Source of the DNA: Flavihumibacter soli
GTDB lineage: Bacteria > Bacteroidota > Bacteroidia > Sphingobacteriales > Sphingobacteriaceae
Direction: 5' to 3'
Length of the DNA: 64,000 bases
Assembly (NCBI RefSeq): GCF_010692725.1
Contig: NZ_JAAFZB010000093.1
Coordinates: 1 to 64,000 of the forward strand
In this document: positions 54,454-62,894 of the stretch, piece by piece
Layout of the letters: every line of letters starts with the position of its first letter
Position numbering within the stretch: position 1 is the first letter of the stretch
Position numbers and translations under genes: made by a program
Notes under the pieces: model-generated
Database searches by the model: none
The model's input: only the letters and a program-made list of their open reading frames with translations
Told to the model about the DNA's origin: nothing

Positions 54454-55299
54454 CTATCTTTTTGAAAGCGAGATCTGTTTAACCTCGCCTGCATTGTTGA
54501 TCAGGGCTTTGTCGTCGCAATCTCCCGAACCGTAGTCGATAGTCATTTCGCTACCTCCTGATTTGATTAAAGTGCTGCCTGAAACGATATAGCTACAGGC
54601 AACTTTCCGTATCAATGATGCTAAGATCGCCGCTGAGAACTCCTGACCGGCAGAGTTCACGCCGCTTGCAGTGCCGCTTATAGAAAATACATCATCAGCC
54701 GGTGCAAGCGTTCCCGATCCTTCTATCCACGCTATGTTATGATGGGATGAAAAGTAGATTGTCTTATCAGGTGAAATTATCTTTAACGAGGGGATCTCAT
54801 GGGTAAAGTTTGCAATGCCTGCAGCATTTAGGCCATTATTTGTGATTATCTGTGTGCCCTCGATCTTATGATCACCAATCTGGAAATTTTCAAAGCTTAA
54901 AGTGATGTGTGCGCCGGGATTTTGAAAACGTTCATAAAAAACCGCAATCATTTTTCCCTTCCGGGTAACATTACCTGTGGTACATCCCTCACCGAAATCA
55001 ATTGTCATTGTTTTAGGCCAGCTGTCTGCAGGGGTAATACTGACATTGATGCATGAACTGATACTGGCTCCGGCCTCCCTAACCTGAAACGCATCCTTTG
55101 AAAAAGTGAACAGGCCCCGGCTCTCACTTAGAAAGCCATTCAGCTCAAGGAATATGTTTGTCGAAATTTCTGTTGCAAAAGCACTTTCTCCAACAGAGGT
55201 ATCCGGAGTCAATGATCCGGTAGTTTCTTTTTCACATGATACGATCAACAATGAAAAGCAGGAGAGTAAAAGTATGGATAATGAAAAGGCTCTGTTCAT
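54454..55299 (-). CDS. Lipoprotein, uncharacterised
   Basis: A 281-residue lipoprotein with lipobox LLIVSC (C22). Two similar motifs, MTIDFGEGCT (~96-106) and MTIDYGSGDCD (~255-266), suggest an internal duplication of a beta-sandwich-like domain with paired Cys. I have seen this pattern in Bacteroidota lipoproteins but no function is known. It is leftward, ~155 bp before the egt operon start, with no clear terminator between, so read-through is possible. It is divergent from metB. Confidence 0.7.
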   Translation of the reverse strand: MNRAFSLSILLLSCFSLLIVSCEKETTGSLTPDTSVGESAFATEISTNIFLELNGFLSESRGLFTFSKDAFQVREAGASISSCINVSITPADSWPKTMTIDFGEGCTTGNVTRKGKMIAVFYERFQNPGAHITLSFENFQIGDHKIEGTQIITNNGLNAAGIANFTHEIPSLKIISPDKTIYFSSHHNIAWIEGSGTLAPADDVFSISGTASGVNSAGQEFSAAILASLIRKVACSYIVSGSTLIKSGGSEMTIDYGSGDCDDKALINNAGEVKQISLSKR

Positions 55300-55415
55300 C
55301 TAGGGCTTATTGGTTAGCTTTCTTACGTTAAAACCGCCCTAAGGTTAACCCTCATTCAAATTACTTTTATGTTTCTTTTGCCAATACCTGTATTTTAGCA
55401 GGCAAATTTTAAATC

Positions 55416-56555
55416 ATGAAATTCGGAACTAAAGCTATACACGCCGGTCAGCATCCTGACCCGACCACCGGAGCGATAATGACTCCTATATACCAGACTT
55501 CCACTTACTGGCAGAAGTCTCCGGGTGACAATAAGGGGTTTGAATACTCACGGGGAACTAATCCGACGCGTAAGGCTTTGGAGGATTGCCTGGCAGCGCT
55601 GGAGAATGCCAAATACGGACTTGCTTTCTCGAGCGGTATGGGTGCTACAGATGCGGTGATGAAGCTGCTTTCACCAGGCGATGAAGTGATCACGGGAAAC
55701 GATCTGTATGGCGGTTCATACCGGATGTTCACAAAGATATATTCGAATTACGGCATCAAATTCCATTTTATTGACTTGAACGATGCAAACGCTATTCGTA
55801 ACTATACTAACGAAAAGACCAAACTGATATGGATTGAAACACCAACCAACCCGACCATGCAGATCGTTGATATTGCTGCGGTTGCTGAAATAGCAAAGTC
55901 AAAGAATGTGTTGCTGGCAGTGGATAACACATTCGCATCTCCCTACCTGCAGAATCCCATTGACCTTGGAGCTGACATCGTGATGCATTCGGTAACGAAG
56001 TATCTTGGTGGTCACTCGGATGTGGTAATGGGTGCGCTGATGCTAAATGATGAAGATCTTTACAAGAGGTTATGGTTTATCTACAATGCCTGTGGCGCTA
56101 CTCCCGGTCCTCAGGACAGCTTCCTGGTACTTCGCGGATTAAAGACCCTGCACCTGCGCATGAAAGCGCATTGTGAGAATGGCCGCCAGATAGCCCAATT
56201 CCTGAAGACTCTTCCTAAAGTTGATAAGATCTACTGGCCGGGCTTTACAGATCATCCTAATCACGAAATCGCAAAGAAACAAATGCGTGACTTTGGAGGG
56301 ATGATCTCATTCACGATCAAAGATGCCGACCTGCAGGAAACCTTCCGTGTAGCGTCCTCATTTAAGGTGTTCTCACTGGCCGAATCATTAGGTGGCGTGG
56401 AGTCCCTGGTGAATCATCCTACGACTATGACCCATGGATCCATTCCAAAGGAAGAACGCGAAAAGGTAGGTGTGATTGACAGCCTGCTACGCTTAAGTGT
56501 AGGAGTGGAGGATATTGAAGACCTTCTCGAAGACATAAAGCAAGCGCTGGCGTAA
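55416..56555 (+). CDS. metB: Cystathionine gamma-synthase / trans-sulfuration PLP enzyme
   Basis: A 379-residue fold-type I PLP enzyme of the Cys/Met metabolism family. It starts KFGTKAIHAGQHPDPTTGAI. The PLP lysine is in MHSVTKYLGGHSD. YSRGTNPTRKALE, SSGMGATDAV and LAVDNTFASPYLQNP are classic, as is SLGGVESLVNHPTTMTH. Gamma-synthase, gamma-lyase and O-acetylhomoserine types cannot be safely told apart by eye; gamma-synthase is the usual label for this Bacteroidota form. It links cysteine and methionine metabolism. Confidence 0.88.
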   Translation: MKFGTKAIHAGQHPDPTTGAIMTPIYQTSTYWQKSPGDNKGFEYSRGTNPTRKALEDCLAALENAKYGLAFSSGMGATDAVMKLLSPGDEVITGNDLYGGSYRMFTKIYSNYGIKFHFIDLNDANAIRNYTNEKTKLIWIETPTNPTMQIVDIAAVAEIAKSKNVLLAVDNTFASPYLQNPIDLGADIVMHSVTKYLGGHSDVVMGALMLNDEDLYKRLWFIYNACGATPGPQDSFLVLRGLKTLHLRMKAHCENGRQIAQFLKTLPKVDKIYWPGFTDHPNHEIAKKQMRDFGGMISFTIKDADLQETFRVASSFKVFSLAESLGGVESLVNHPTTMTHGSIPKEEREKVGVIDSLLRLSVGVEDIEDLLEDIKQALA

Positions 56556-56806
56556 CGGATTAAGGAGCAAAGAGCAAGGAACAAGGAGTAATGAATTAAG
56601 AATTACGAATTACGAATTAAGAATTGCGAATTATGACTTTGGATAAGGCACAAGGAATAAAGAGCAACGACCAAAAACCGCTGTATCTTTGTTCTTTGCT
56701 CTTTTATCTTTATTCTCTATAGCGTTCCGTCTTTGCTCTTTGTTCTTTCATCCTTATTCCTTGAACAGTTCTATCTTTGTTCCTTGCTCTTTTATCTTTA
56801 TTCCTG
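56556..56806. repeat. Word-repeat tract with imperfect inverted arms
   Basis: The left side is built of words such as AGAGCAAGGAACAAGGAG and ATTACGAATTACGAATTAAG; the right side of TTGCTCTTTTATCTTTATTC and TTTGTTCCTTGCTCTTTTAT. AGAGCAAGGAACAA on the left pairs with TTGTTCCTTGCTCT on the right, so a long imperfect hairpin is possible. It fills the gap between metB and the next gene up to its ATG. Confidence 0.7.
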
Positions 56807-57703
56807 ATGGCGTTCAATTCCCTTTCCGAATTTTCCAACCTTAAAGCTTTCCTGGATTCAAAGGTCGAACAGTATAACCGGCCGGATTTTATCAAGAATG
56901 ATCCGATAGTTATCCCGCATTTGTTTTCGCAGCCCCAGGATATTGAGATCATGGGTTTCTTTGCTTCCATACTGGCGTGGGGACAACGAAAGACGATTAT
57001 CAACAAATGCACGGAACTGATTGAGAGGATGGACGGAGCACCCTATGATTTCATCATAAATCACCAGGACACAGATCTTCAGAACCTGCTCGATTTTAAG
57101 CATCGTACATTCAATGATACCGATCTTTTGTATTTCATCAGTTTCCTTGAACATCATTATAACGAGTACGATTCCCTGGAAGATGCCTTTCTGCCGGCGG
57201 TAACGGGTCTGAAGAAAGCCCAGGTGTTTAGAAAGGAATTTATTGATGAAGGTAAATCCAGTTCGGTAACATCGAATGCTTCCCCCACTTGTTATGCGTC
57301 AGAACTTTCAGAAGAGCCCTTAAGTATAGAACAGGCCCTGAATCATTTTCGTACCTATTTTTTCAGTTTGCCTGACTTTCCGCAACGAACGATCAAGCAT
57401 ATTTCATCACCGCTGCAAAAGTCAACCTGCAAGCGACTAAATATGTTTCTCCGATGGATGGTGCGTAAAGACACGAACGGTGTTGATTTTGGTATCTGGG
57501 AAAGATTAACTCCGGCTATGCTTATCTGTCCCTGTGATGTGCATGTAGAACGGGTAGCCCGAAAGCTGAACCTAATCTCCAGAAGACAGACCGACTGGCA
57601 AACTGCTCTCGAGCTTACCCGAAATCTTCGTGAGTTTGATCCCCTGGATCCTGTAAAATACGACTTTGCCCTTTTTGGCCTTGGAGTGGAAGGGGTGATT
57701 TAA
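56807..57703 (+). CDS. TIGR02757 family protein
   Basis: About 298 residues counted from the ATG at 56807; the longer frame from 56777 would read the repeat tract. The family pattern is NRPDFIKNDPIVIPHLF, then DIEIMGFFASILAWGQRKTI, RLNMFLRWMVRKD and the C-terminal DPVKYDFALFGLGVEG. It resembles a DNA-glycosylase-like helical fold, but the function is not established. It is common in Bacteroidota. The start lies directly against the repeat tract, so the promoter must be within it or upstream. Confidence 0.88.
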   Translation: MAFNSLSEFSNLKAFLDSKVEQYNRPDFIKNDPIVIPHLFSQPQDIEIMGFFASILAWGQRKTIINKCTELIERMDGAPYDFIINHQDTDLQNLLDFKHRTFNDTDLLYFISFLEHHYNEYDSLEDAFLPAVTGLKKAQVFRKEFIDEGKSSSVTSNASPTCYASELSEEPLSIEQALNHFRTYFFSLPDFPQRTIKHISSPLQKSTCKRLNMFLRWMVRKDTNGVDFGIWERLTPAMLICPCDVHVERVARKLNLISRRQTDWQTALELTRNLREFDPLDPVKYDFALFGLGVEGVI

Positions 57704-57748
57704 TGTGCTAGTGTGCTAATGTGCTAGTATGGTAATATGCTAGTGTGC
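57704..57748. repeat. TGTGCTAATGTGCTAG word repeat
   Basis: Several copies of GTGCTA(a/g)T words follow the stop codon, matching the left arms of the tracts at 59709 and 60706. It has no right arm here; a 7-bp tandem array follows instead. Confidence 0.6.
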
Positions 57749-57884
57749 TACCTGATACCTGTTACCTCATACCTTTTACCTGATACCTATCACCTATCAC
57801 CTATCACCTGCTACCTGCTACCTGCTACCTGCTACCTGATACCTGATACCTGATACCTGTTACCTGATACCCAATACCTGAATC
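57749..57884. repeat. Heptanucleotide tandem repeat
   Basis: About 19 units of a 7-bp word of the form ACCTNNT/ACCTNNY run in a row (variants ACCTGAT, ACCTGCT, ACCTATC, ACCTGTT). The same variants are clustered (three ACCTATC, four ACCTGCT, three ACCTGAT), as expected of slippage. The array ends 47 bp before the rhodanese ATG. Confidence 0.85.
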
Positions 57885-57892
57885 CTATTTCG

Positions 57893-57900
57893 TAATTTCG
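57893..57900 (+). promoter_or_regulatory. Possible -7 box TAATTTCG before the rhodanese gene
   Basis: One mismatch from TAnnTTTG, placed 30 bp before the ATG. The expected -33 position falls in the heptamer array. Confidence 0.35.
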
Positions 57901-57930
57901 ACTAATGATTTTAAATCATAATTTACGGCC

Positions 57931-58326
57931 ATGAAAGCAATTCTTCTTCTTTTTGTCACCTTTCTTATAACCGGGACCGCCGTATCCTATGGACAGCAGA
58001 AAACAAAACAAGTTATTATTACTCCCGCTAAAGCCGACAAGATCATGGCAAAAAAGGATGTGGTTGTGCTTGACGTCCGGACACCTGAGGAGACAGCTTT
58101 AGGACAGCTTCCCGGAGCTATCAGTCTTGATTTTAAGAACCCTGATTTCCAGGAAAAGCTTTCTGAATTGCCTAAGGACAAACCGTATTTTGTGTATTGC
58201 CGTACGGGTAATCGCTCTGGCAAAGCCATAGAGATAATGAAAACAATGGGATTCCGGAAAGTTTATCACCTGGAAGGCGGTTATGACGCTTACAAGGAAT
58301 TAAAGGCAAGGAATGATCACTTTTGA
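57931..58326 (+). CDS. Exported rhodanese-like protein
   Basis: A 131-residue single-domain sulfurtransferase with a signal peptide (cleaved near SYGQQ, residue ~21). The active-site Cys is C90 in VYCRTGNRSGKA, and VLDVRTPEETALGQLPGAISLD is the usual N-terminal block. It probably acts in the periplasm on a thiol or persulfide carrier. Its last 14 bp overlap the next gene, so the two are coupled. Confidence 0.9.
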   Translation: MKAILLLFVTFLITGTAVSYGQQKTKQVIITPAKADKIMAKKDVVVLDVRTPEETALGQLPGAISLDFKNPDFQEKLSELPKDKPYFVYCRTGNRSGKAIEIMKTMGFRKVYHLEGGYDAYKELKARNDHF

Positions 58327-58828
58327 GGTGCTGATAGAAAAGTTTGGAGACAAGGGTGAGAAGACCGGGTGGACGTATATCTACATTCCTGAGAACCTCG
58401 CGCTCCAGATAAAAGCGGGAACCAGGACAAGTTACCGCGTTAAAGGTTTCCTTGATAATATTCCCGTATCTGGTCTTGCAATGGTGCCCATGGGGGAAGG
58501 CGATTACATCATCGCCCTGAAAGGGGAACTTCGTCGTAAACTTCGTAAAAAGGATGGTGACCTGCTCAAGATAAGCCTGGAGGAGCATTCAGATTTTACA
58601 ATCGACATGCCGGCCGATCTGGAGGAGTGCCTTAATGACCAGCCTCACCTAATAGAGAATTTTCTTAAGCAGCCCAGATCACATCAGCATTACTATTTTA
58701 ACTGGATCAACTCGGCAAAAACAGATCCTACCCGAGCTAAGCGTATAGCCATGACGGTTAATGCCATGGATCGGGGATATGATTTCGGTCAGATGCTCAG
58801 GGAGGAAAAGAAGAAAAAGGTCATGTGA
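58313..58828 (+). CDS. YdeI/OmpD-associated (OmdA) family protein with DUF1905 domain
   Basis: A 171-residue cytoplasmic protein. Residues ~1-90 are DUF1905-like (GWTYIYIPENLALQIKAGTR, VSGLAMVPMGEGDYIIALKGELR). The C-terminal ~60 residues have the OmdA pattern NWINSAKTDPTRAKRIAMTVNAM. Function is not firmly known; relatives are linked to bacteriocin resistance. It is coupled to the rhodanese gene by a 14-bp overlap. Confidence 0.85.
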   Translation: MITFEVLIEKFGDKGEKTGWTYIYIPENLALQIKAGTRTSYRVKGFLDNIPVSGLAMVPMGEGDYIIALKGELRRKLRKKDGDLLKISLEEHSDFTIDMPADLEECLNDQPHLIENFLKQPRSHQHYYFNWINSAKTDPTRAKRIAMTVNAMDRGYDFGQMLREEKKKKVM

Positions 58829-58901
58829 TCATAAGGAAGCAGTTTCAGGAGAATGGCAAAGCATTTGTTATGCTCAGGGAAAAACCTGAACGATCCCCTT
58901 T

Positions 58902-59708
58902 ATGAAAACGAAAACTCTCTTATTAGCATTCCTGCTTCTCAGTACAAAATTGCTTGCCCAGTCCGAATCGCCTTACAAAACCAGCTGGAAAACCGATGGT
59001 ATAGCAATTGCCGGCGGCATCGGGTTAAGTACCCTGGGTTTAAACATGATCAAGGATAAAAAGGATCTGACCGAGGCTGATATAAACACCCTGTCAAAGG
59101 AGGACGTATTTGTTCTTGATCGCTTTTCTGCGGGTTACTACAACGAAAAGGCGGATGACAATAGTTATATTCCGTTTTACGGCTCCTTCGCAGCCGTTCC
59201 GGTAATTATGCTGCTCAACAAAAATGAACGCAATCACGCCGGGCAGGTAATGACACTCTTCGTTGAAACCATGTCAATAACGGGTGCACTCTTCTCGATC
59301 ACAGCAGGCGCGGTGGAACGGAGCCGACCCTATGTATACAATACGGGCGTTGAGATGAGTCACCGCATGGACAGCGACTCGCAGCGCTCTTTCTTTGCAG
59401 GCCACACTGCCGCAACAGCTTCCGCCACATTCTTTGCCGCAAAGGTTTTCAGTGACTTTAATCCTGATTCCAAAGCCAGACCCTATGTATGGGCAGCTGC
59501 CGCTGCAGTGCCTGCGGCAGTAGCTTACATGCGACTGCGGGCCGGACAACACTTCCTGACAGACAACCTCCTGGGCTACGGTATTGGAGCGGGTGTGGGA
59601 ATACTCGTTCCCCATTTGCATAAAAAATCAAACAACAGTGGTTTATCAATGACACCGTTTACCAGTGACAAGGTGCATGGTGTGAGTCTGACTTATTCAA
59701 TGAGATAA
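58902..59708 (+). CDS. PAP2-type phosphatase, membrane/periplasmic
   Basis: A 268-residue protein with a signal peptide (~1-18, cleaved near LLAQS). The PAP2 acid phosphatase motifs are in order: VERSRPYVYN (motif 1 variant), SFFAGHTAATAS (motif 2) and MRLRAGQHFLTDNLLGYGIGAG (motif 3, with R, H and D). It would dephosphorylate a lipid pyrophosphate or phosphatidate. The start lies 73 bp after the YdeI-like gene, in the same direction. Confidence 0.88.
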   Translation: MKTKTLLLAFLLLSTKLLAQSESPYKTSWKTDGIAIAGGIGLSTLGLNMIKDKKDLTEADINTLSKEDVFVLDRFSAGYYNEKADDNSYIPFYGSFAAVPVIMLLNKNERNHAGQVMTLFVETMSITGALFSITAGAVERSRPYVYNTGVEMSHRMDSDSQRSFFAGHTAATASATFFAAKVFSDFNPDSKARPYVWAAAAAVPAAVAYMRLRAGQHFLTDNLLGYGIGAGVGILVPHLHKKSNNSGLSMTPFTSDKVHGVSLTYSMR

Positions 59709-59835
59709 TGTGCTAACGTGCTAATACGATAATGTGGTAGAGTGGGTAATGTGTTAGTATGTTAGTATGTTAGTAGCACGCTAGCAAATTAACTAATTAG
59801 CATATTAGCACATTATCACATTAGCAAATTACCTT
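59709..59835. repeat. Word-repeat tract with inverted arms
   Basis: The left side has GTGCTAACGTGCTAATACGA and ATGTTAGTATGTTAGTA; the right side has TTAGCATATTAGCACATTAT and CACATTAGCAAATTA, their complement in style. The tract can fold into a long imperfect hairpin and ends right at the next ATG. Confidence 0.75.
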
Positions 59836-60705
59836 ATGCTTAGTTCCATCATCCTCACCGCCCTTATGTTCACCGCCGCAAGTCCTGATACCACCATTAA
59901 GGAAAAGATAAGCCGGGAGTTTTTGTCGGTACAGGGTACGTTTGCCCTCGCTTTGAAAGACCTCCAAACAGGGGAAGAAATATTAATCAACGAACGGGAA
60001 ACCTTCCATGCTGCCAGTACAATGAAGACACCGGTCATGATCGAAGTCTATAAGCAGGCTGCGGCTGGTAAGTTTAACCTTTCAGATTCTGTGACCATTC
60101 ATCAAAACTTTAAAAGCATAGCCGACGGTTCGGAATATATACTGGATCAGGATAGTGACAGTGATCAGGATCTGTACAAACTGAAAGGCAGCAAAATGGA
60201 TATTTACGGCCTGTTGTACCGGATGATCATCAGGAGCAGCAACCTTGCAACCAATATGATCATTGAACTGGCAGGCGCAAAGAATATCACGCGGACAATG
60301 CGCGATATCGGTGCCAATGACATCCAGGTGCTTCGCGGTGTGGAAGATATAAAGGCTTACGAAAAAGGCATGAATAATACGACCAATGCGTATGACCAGA
60401 TGCTGATTTACTCAGCCCTGGCAAACGGAAAGATCGCCGGCATTGAAAGCACCAAACCCATGATAGATATCCTGCTAAAGCAGGAGTTCAATGAAATGAT
60501 TCCGGCAAGGCTCCCGAAGGATGTTAAGGTCGCACATAAAACCGGGAGTATCACCGGCATTCAGCACGATGCAGGTATTGTCTACATGCCCGACGGACGT
60601 AAGTATGTGCTGGTTCTCCTGTCCAAAGACCTGAAAGATGAAAAGGAAGGTATAGCAGTGATGAGCAGGGTGTCGGAACTGGTTTATAATATGCTAATAC
60701 GGTAA
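59836..60705 (+). CDS. Serine hydrolase, class A beta-lactamase-like
   Basis: A 289-residue penicillin-recognising-fold enzyme with a short signal-like start (LSSIILTALMFTAAS). The nucleophile motif is S61-T-M-K64, the second is SSN (IIRSSNLATN, for SDN), and KTG is at HKTGSITG. An RGVED block at the position of the omega loop might supply the deacylation Glu. It could be a beta-lactamase or a D,D-peptidase-like enzyme; resistance cannot be claimed from sequence. It starts directly after a word-repeat tract. Confidence 0.82.
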   Translation: MLSSIILTALMFTAASPDTTIKEKISREFLSVQGTFALALKDLQTGEEILINERETFHAASTMKTPVMIEVYKQAAAGKFNLSDSVTIHQNFKSIADGSEYILDQDSDSDQDLYKLKGSKMDIYGLLYRMIIRSSNLATNMIIELAGAKNITRTMRDIGANDIQVLRGVEDIKAYEKGMNNTTNAYDQMLIYSALANGKIAGIESTKPMIDILLKQEFNEMIPARLPKDVKVAHKTGSITGIQHDAGIVYMPDGRKYVLVLLSKDLKDEKEGIAVMSRVSELVYNMLIR

Positions 60706-60885
60706 TGGGTTAATATGCAAATACGGTAATTAGTTAGTATGCTAATCTGATAGTGAATGGGACGATATGGAATGGTGATTTATAATGATACAATGTCGGC
60801 AATCGACAAATTATCATACTAGCAAACTATCACACTAACATATTATCTCATTAACATATTAGCATATTAGCAAATTAGCAAATTG
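60706..60885. repeat. Word-repeat tract with inverted arms before mnmE
   Basis: The left side has GGTTAATATGCAAATACGGT and TTAGTTAGTATGCTAATC; the right side has CATACTAGCAAACTATCACA and TTAGCATATTAGCAAATTAG. The arms are reverse-complementary in style, and the right arm is a pure ATTAGCA(a/t) word array. It ends at the mnmE promoter box. Confidence 0.75.
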
Positions 60886-60893
60886 TACCTTTG
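60886..60893 (+). promoter_or_regulatory. mnmE promoter -7 box TACCTTTG
   Basis: An exact TAnnTTTG match only 4 bp before the ATG at 60898. A start at the usual distance would fall on or next to the ATG, giving a leaderless transcript. Confidence 0.55.
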
Positions 60894-60897
60894 CCTC

Positions 60898-62277
60898 ATG
60901 AACACAAGTGCCGATCACATCTACCATACTGATACGATAATTGCCCTGGCCACGCCTGCTGGTAGTGGCGCTATTGGGGTGATTCGTCTTTCCGGTCCGC
61001 AGGCTGTACCTGTTACGAACACGATATTCAGGGGAAAGGATCTAAGCAAACAGAAAAGCCATACGATCCACTTCGGAACTATCAGGGACGGAGAAATCGT
61101 GATCGATGAAGTACTTGTATCCCTCTTTATTGCACCGAGTTCTTACACAAAGGAAGATGTTGTGGAGATCTCCTGTCATAATTCAACCTTTATTATAGAG
61201 CGCATTCTCAAGCTCGCCATGAAACATGGAGCGCGACCCGCTAAACCGGGGGAGTTTACGCTTCGCGCATTTCTGAACGGCGGCCTGGATCTTTCCCAGG
61301 CAGAAGCGGTTGCCGACCTGATCGCATCCAACTCCCAGGCATCCCACCAGATGGCTATGCAGCAGATGCGTGGCGGGTTCTCCAATGAATTGAAGAACCT
61401 GCGGGAGCAGCTCATTCATTTTGCATCAATGATCGAACTTGAACTTGACTTTGCAGAGGAGGATGTTGAATTCGCCAACCGGGATGACCTGAAAGCGCTG
61501 ATCTACAAGATCAATCATGTCCTGCAGCGGCTGATCAGTTCCTTTGAACAGGGGAACGTTATGAAGAATGGAGTTCCGGTAGTCATTGCCGGTAAACCGA
61601 ACGTAGGAAAATCAACCTTGCTGAATGCTCTTCTGAATGAAGAGCGGGCCATCGTTTCAGAAATTGCTGGTACCACCCGTGATACCATTGAAGATGAGAT
61701 CAACATTCACGGGATCACCTTCCGCTTTATCGATACGGCCGGAATACGTACTACTGCGGATATTGTCGAAGCGCAGGGGGTGGAACGTACTTACGCGAAG
61801 ATGAAAGCCGCTAAGCTGATCATTTACCTGGTCGATCCAGAGCAAGCCCGGGCTGAAGTGGAGGAGCAGTTGGAGGAGTTAGAGAAACTTGACATTCCTT
61901 TTGTGACTGTCGTTAATAAATCAGATATATTATCACCACAGAAACAACTGGAGTTCGCCCACTTCAATCCAAACTTTCTTTCCGCGAAGAACAAGGAGGG
62001 GATCGATGAATTGAAGGAGGAGATCCTTCGCAAGGTAAACCTTGCCAGGATAAATACAGATGATGTGCTGGTAAGCAATATCCGGCACCTGGAAAGTCTC
62101 CAGAAGACCAGCGAAGCCCTTGCCCGCGTACTTGAAAACGTCGACGGCAGCGTAACTTCTGATTTCTTATCCATGGATATCAAGCAAGCACTTTACTACC
62201 TGGGTGAAATTACCGGGGAAGTGACGACTGATGATCTGCTGGAGAATATTTTTAGTAAGTTTTGTATCGGCAAGTAA
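60898..62277 (+). CDS. mnmE: tRNA modification GTPase MnmE
   Basis: About 459 residues counted from the ATG at 60898 (start MNTSADHIYHTDTIIALATP). With MnmG it makes the cmnm5U34 modification of tRNA wobble bases. The N-domain with GSGAIGVIRLSGPQA and KPGEFTLRAFLNGGLDLSQAEAV (in parts) is followed by the G domain: G1 GKPNVGKST, G3 DTAG, G4 NKSD. The C-terminal FCIGK is the conserved end with the catalytic Cys. There is a separate 5-residue extension if the ATG at 60883 is used, but the -7 box argues against it. Confidence 0.95.
   Translation: MNTSADHIYHTDTIIALATPAGSGAIGVIRLSGPQAVPVTNTIFRGKDLSKQKSHTIHFGTIRDGEIVIDEVLVSLFIAPSSYTKEDVVEISCHNSTFIIERILKLAMKHGARPAKPGEFTLRAFLNGGLDLSQAEAVADLIASNSQASHQMAMQQMRGGFSNELKNLREQLIHFASMIELELDFAEEDVEFANRDDLKALIYKINHVLQRLISSFEQGNVMKNGVPVVIAGKPNVGKSTLLNALLNEERAIVSEIAGTTRDTIEDEINIHGITFRFIDTAGIRTTADIVEAQGVERTYAKMKAAKLIIYLVDPEQARAEVEEQLEELEKLDIPFVTVVNKSDILSPQKQLEFAHFNPNFLSAKNKEGIDELKEEILRKVNLARINTDDVLVSNIRHLESLQKTSEALARVLENVDGSVTSDFLSMDIKQALYYLGEITGEVTTDDLLENIFSKFCIGK
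62260..62277 (+). other. Potential integration site at the mnmE 3' end
   Basis: TTTTGTATCGGCAAGTAA encodes the conserved FCIGK end. In other bacteria the equivalent 18 bp of trmE/mnmE is the attachment site of Salmonella genomic island 1 and relatives. No integrase gene is seen here, so this is only a candidate site. Confidence 0.35.
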
Positions 62278-62729
62278 CCTCGATAAATAAACATATAACA
62301 AATCTGGTCAAAAGGAGTAATACCTATTTTGGGGACTTTTTTGGCCACTTTTTTATTTTCTTAGTGTCTTCTTCAAACAGATTCCGGCCTATTAAATTGG
62401 ATACATCTGAGTATGTATCTACTCGTAAGGGTTAATTTCTCCATCGGAACCAAATAACACCAAACCAGCATTCCATATATATTAGATAGATATAACCTAA
62501 TGATCTCCGATGTTTTCGGCGTAGGGTGACGACTATTTCATATCCTTTCAATTACCTTTTTTACAGTTGAAACCCATGAGTCAGTACTCCTTCGCCAACA
62601 TTGATAGATTATAACTTGTTGGCTGAGGGAATTGACATTTCCAATTAAAAATTTTGTTTCATTACTAAATGTCTTAACATTGGGGAAGCCTACGGCAGTT
62701 CACCCAATTATACCAAGAAGTAAAAACCA

Positions 62730-62882
62730 ATGATTAAGATCAATGTAATTGTAGGATACATTCTTTTATCCCCGGCACTAGTTAGTGTTCCCTTATTCAT
62801 TTTAAAGATGTGTACCGCGTTTGAGGGATTCCTCTCAAGCGTACCCTCAGGAGCAGTCAACGTATTGCCTAAATTTGATTAG
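62730..62882 (+). CDS. Doubtful 50-residue hydrophobic peptide
   Basis: A frame from ATG at 62730 to TAG at 62882 reads as one hydrophobic segment (NVIVGYILLSPALVSVPLF) and a short tail. It has no family I know and no clear ribosome-binding signal; it could be chance or a decayed gene. The -7 box of the sigma gene lies inside it. Confidence 0.25.
   Translation: MIKINVIVGYILLSPALVSVPLFILKMCTAFEGFLSSVPSGAVNVLPKFD
62870..62877 (+). promoter_or_regulatory. Sigma-factor gene -7 box TAAATTTG
   Basis: An exact TAnnTTTG match 17 bp before the sigma ATG at 62895. The start would fall near 62884, giving a leader of about 10 nt. Confidence 0.45.
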
Positions 62883-62894
62883 CTAAAACCAGGC

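Larger units (their letters stand above)
62278..62894. other. Gene-poor 617-bp stretch after mnmE
   Basis: No recognised gene, RNA or terminator was found, apart from a short doubtful frame at 62730-62882. A 12-bp imperfect direct repeat (GGGGACTTTTTT, GGCCACTTTTTT) lies at 62331-62354. The base composition is more AT-rich than its neighbours. It might be remnant DNA from past integration at mnmE. Confidence 0.5.

Noticed and set aside
57749-57884. Possible CRISPR array
   Set aside because: The unit is 7 bp with no spacers; it is a simple tandem repeat, and no cas genes are present.
59836-60705. Antibiotic-resistance beta-lactamase
   Set aside because: The SxxK and KTG motifs are shared with peptidases, the SDN element is SSN and the deacylation Glu is uncertain, so only a general hydrolase call is made.
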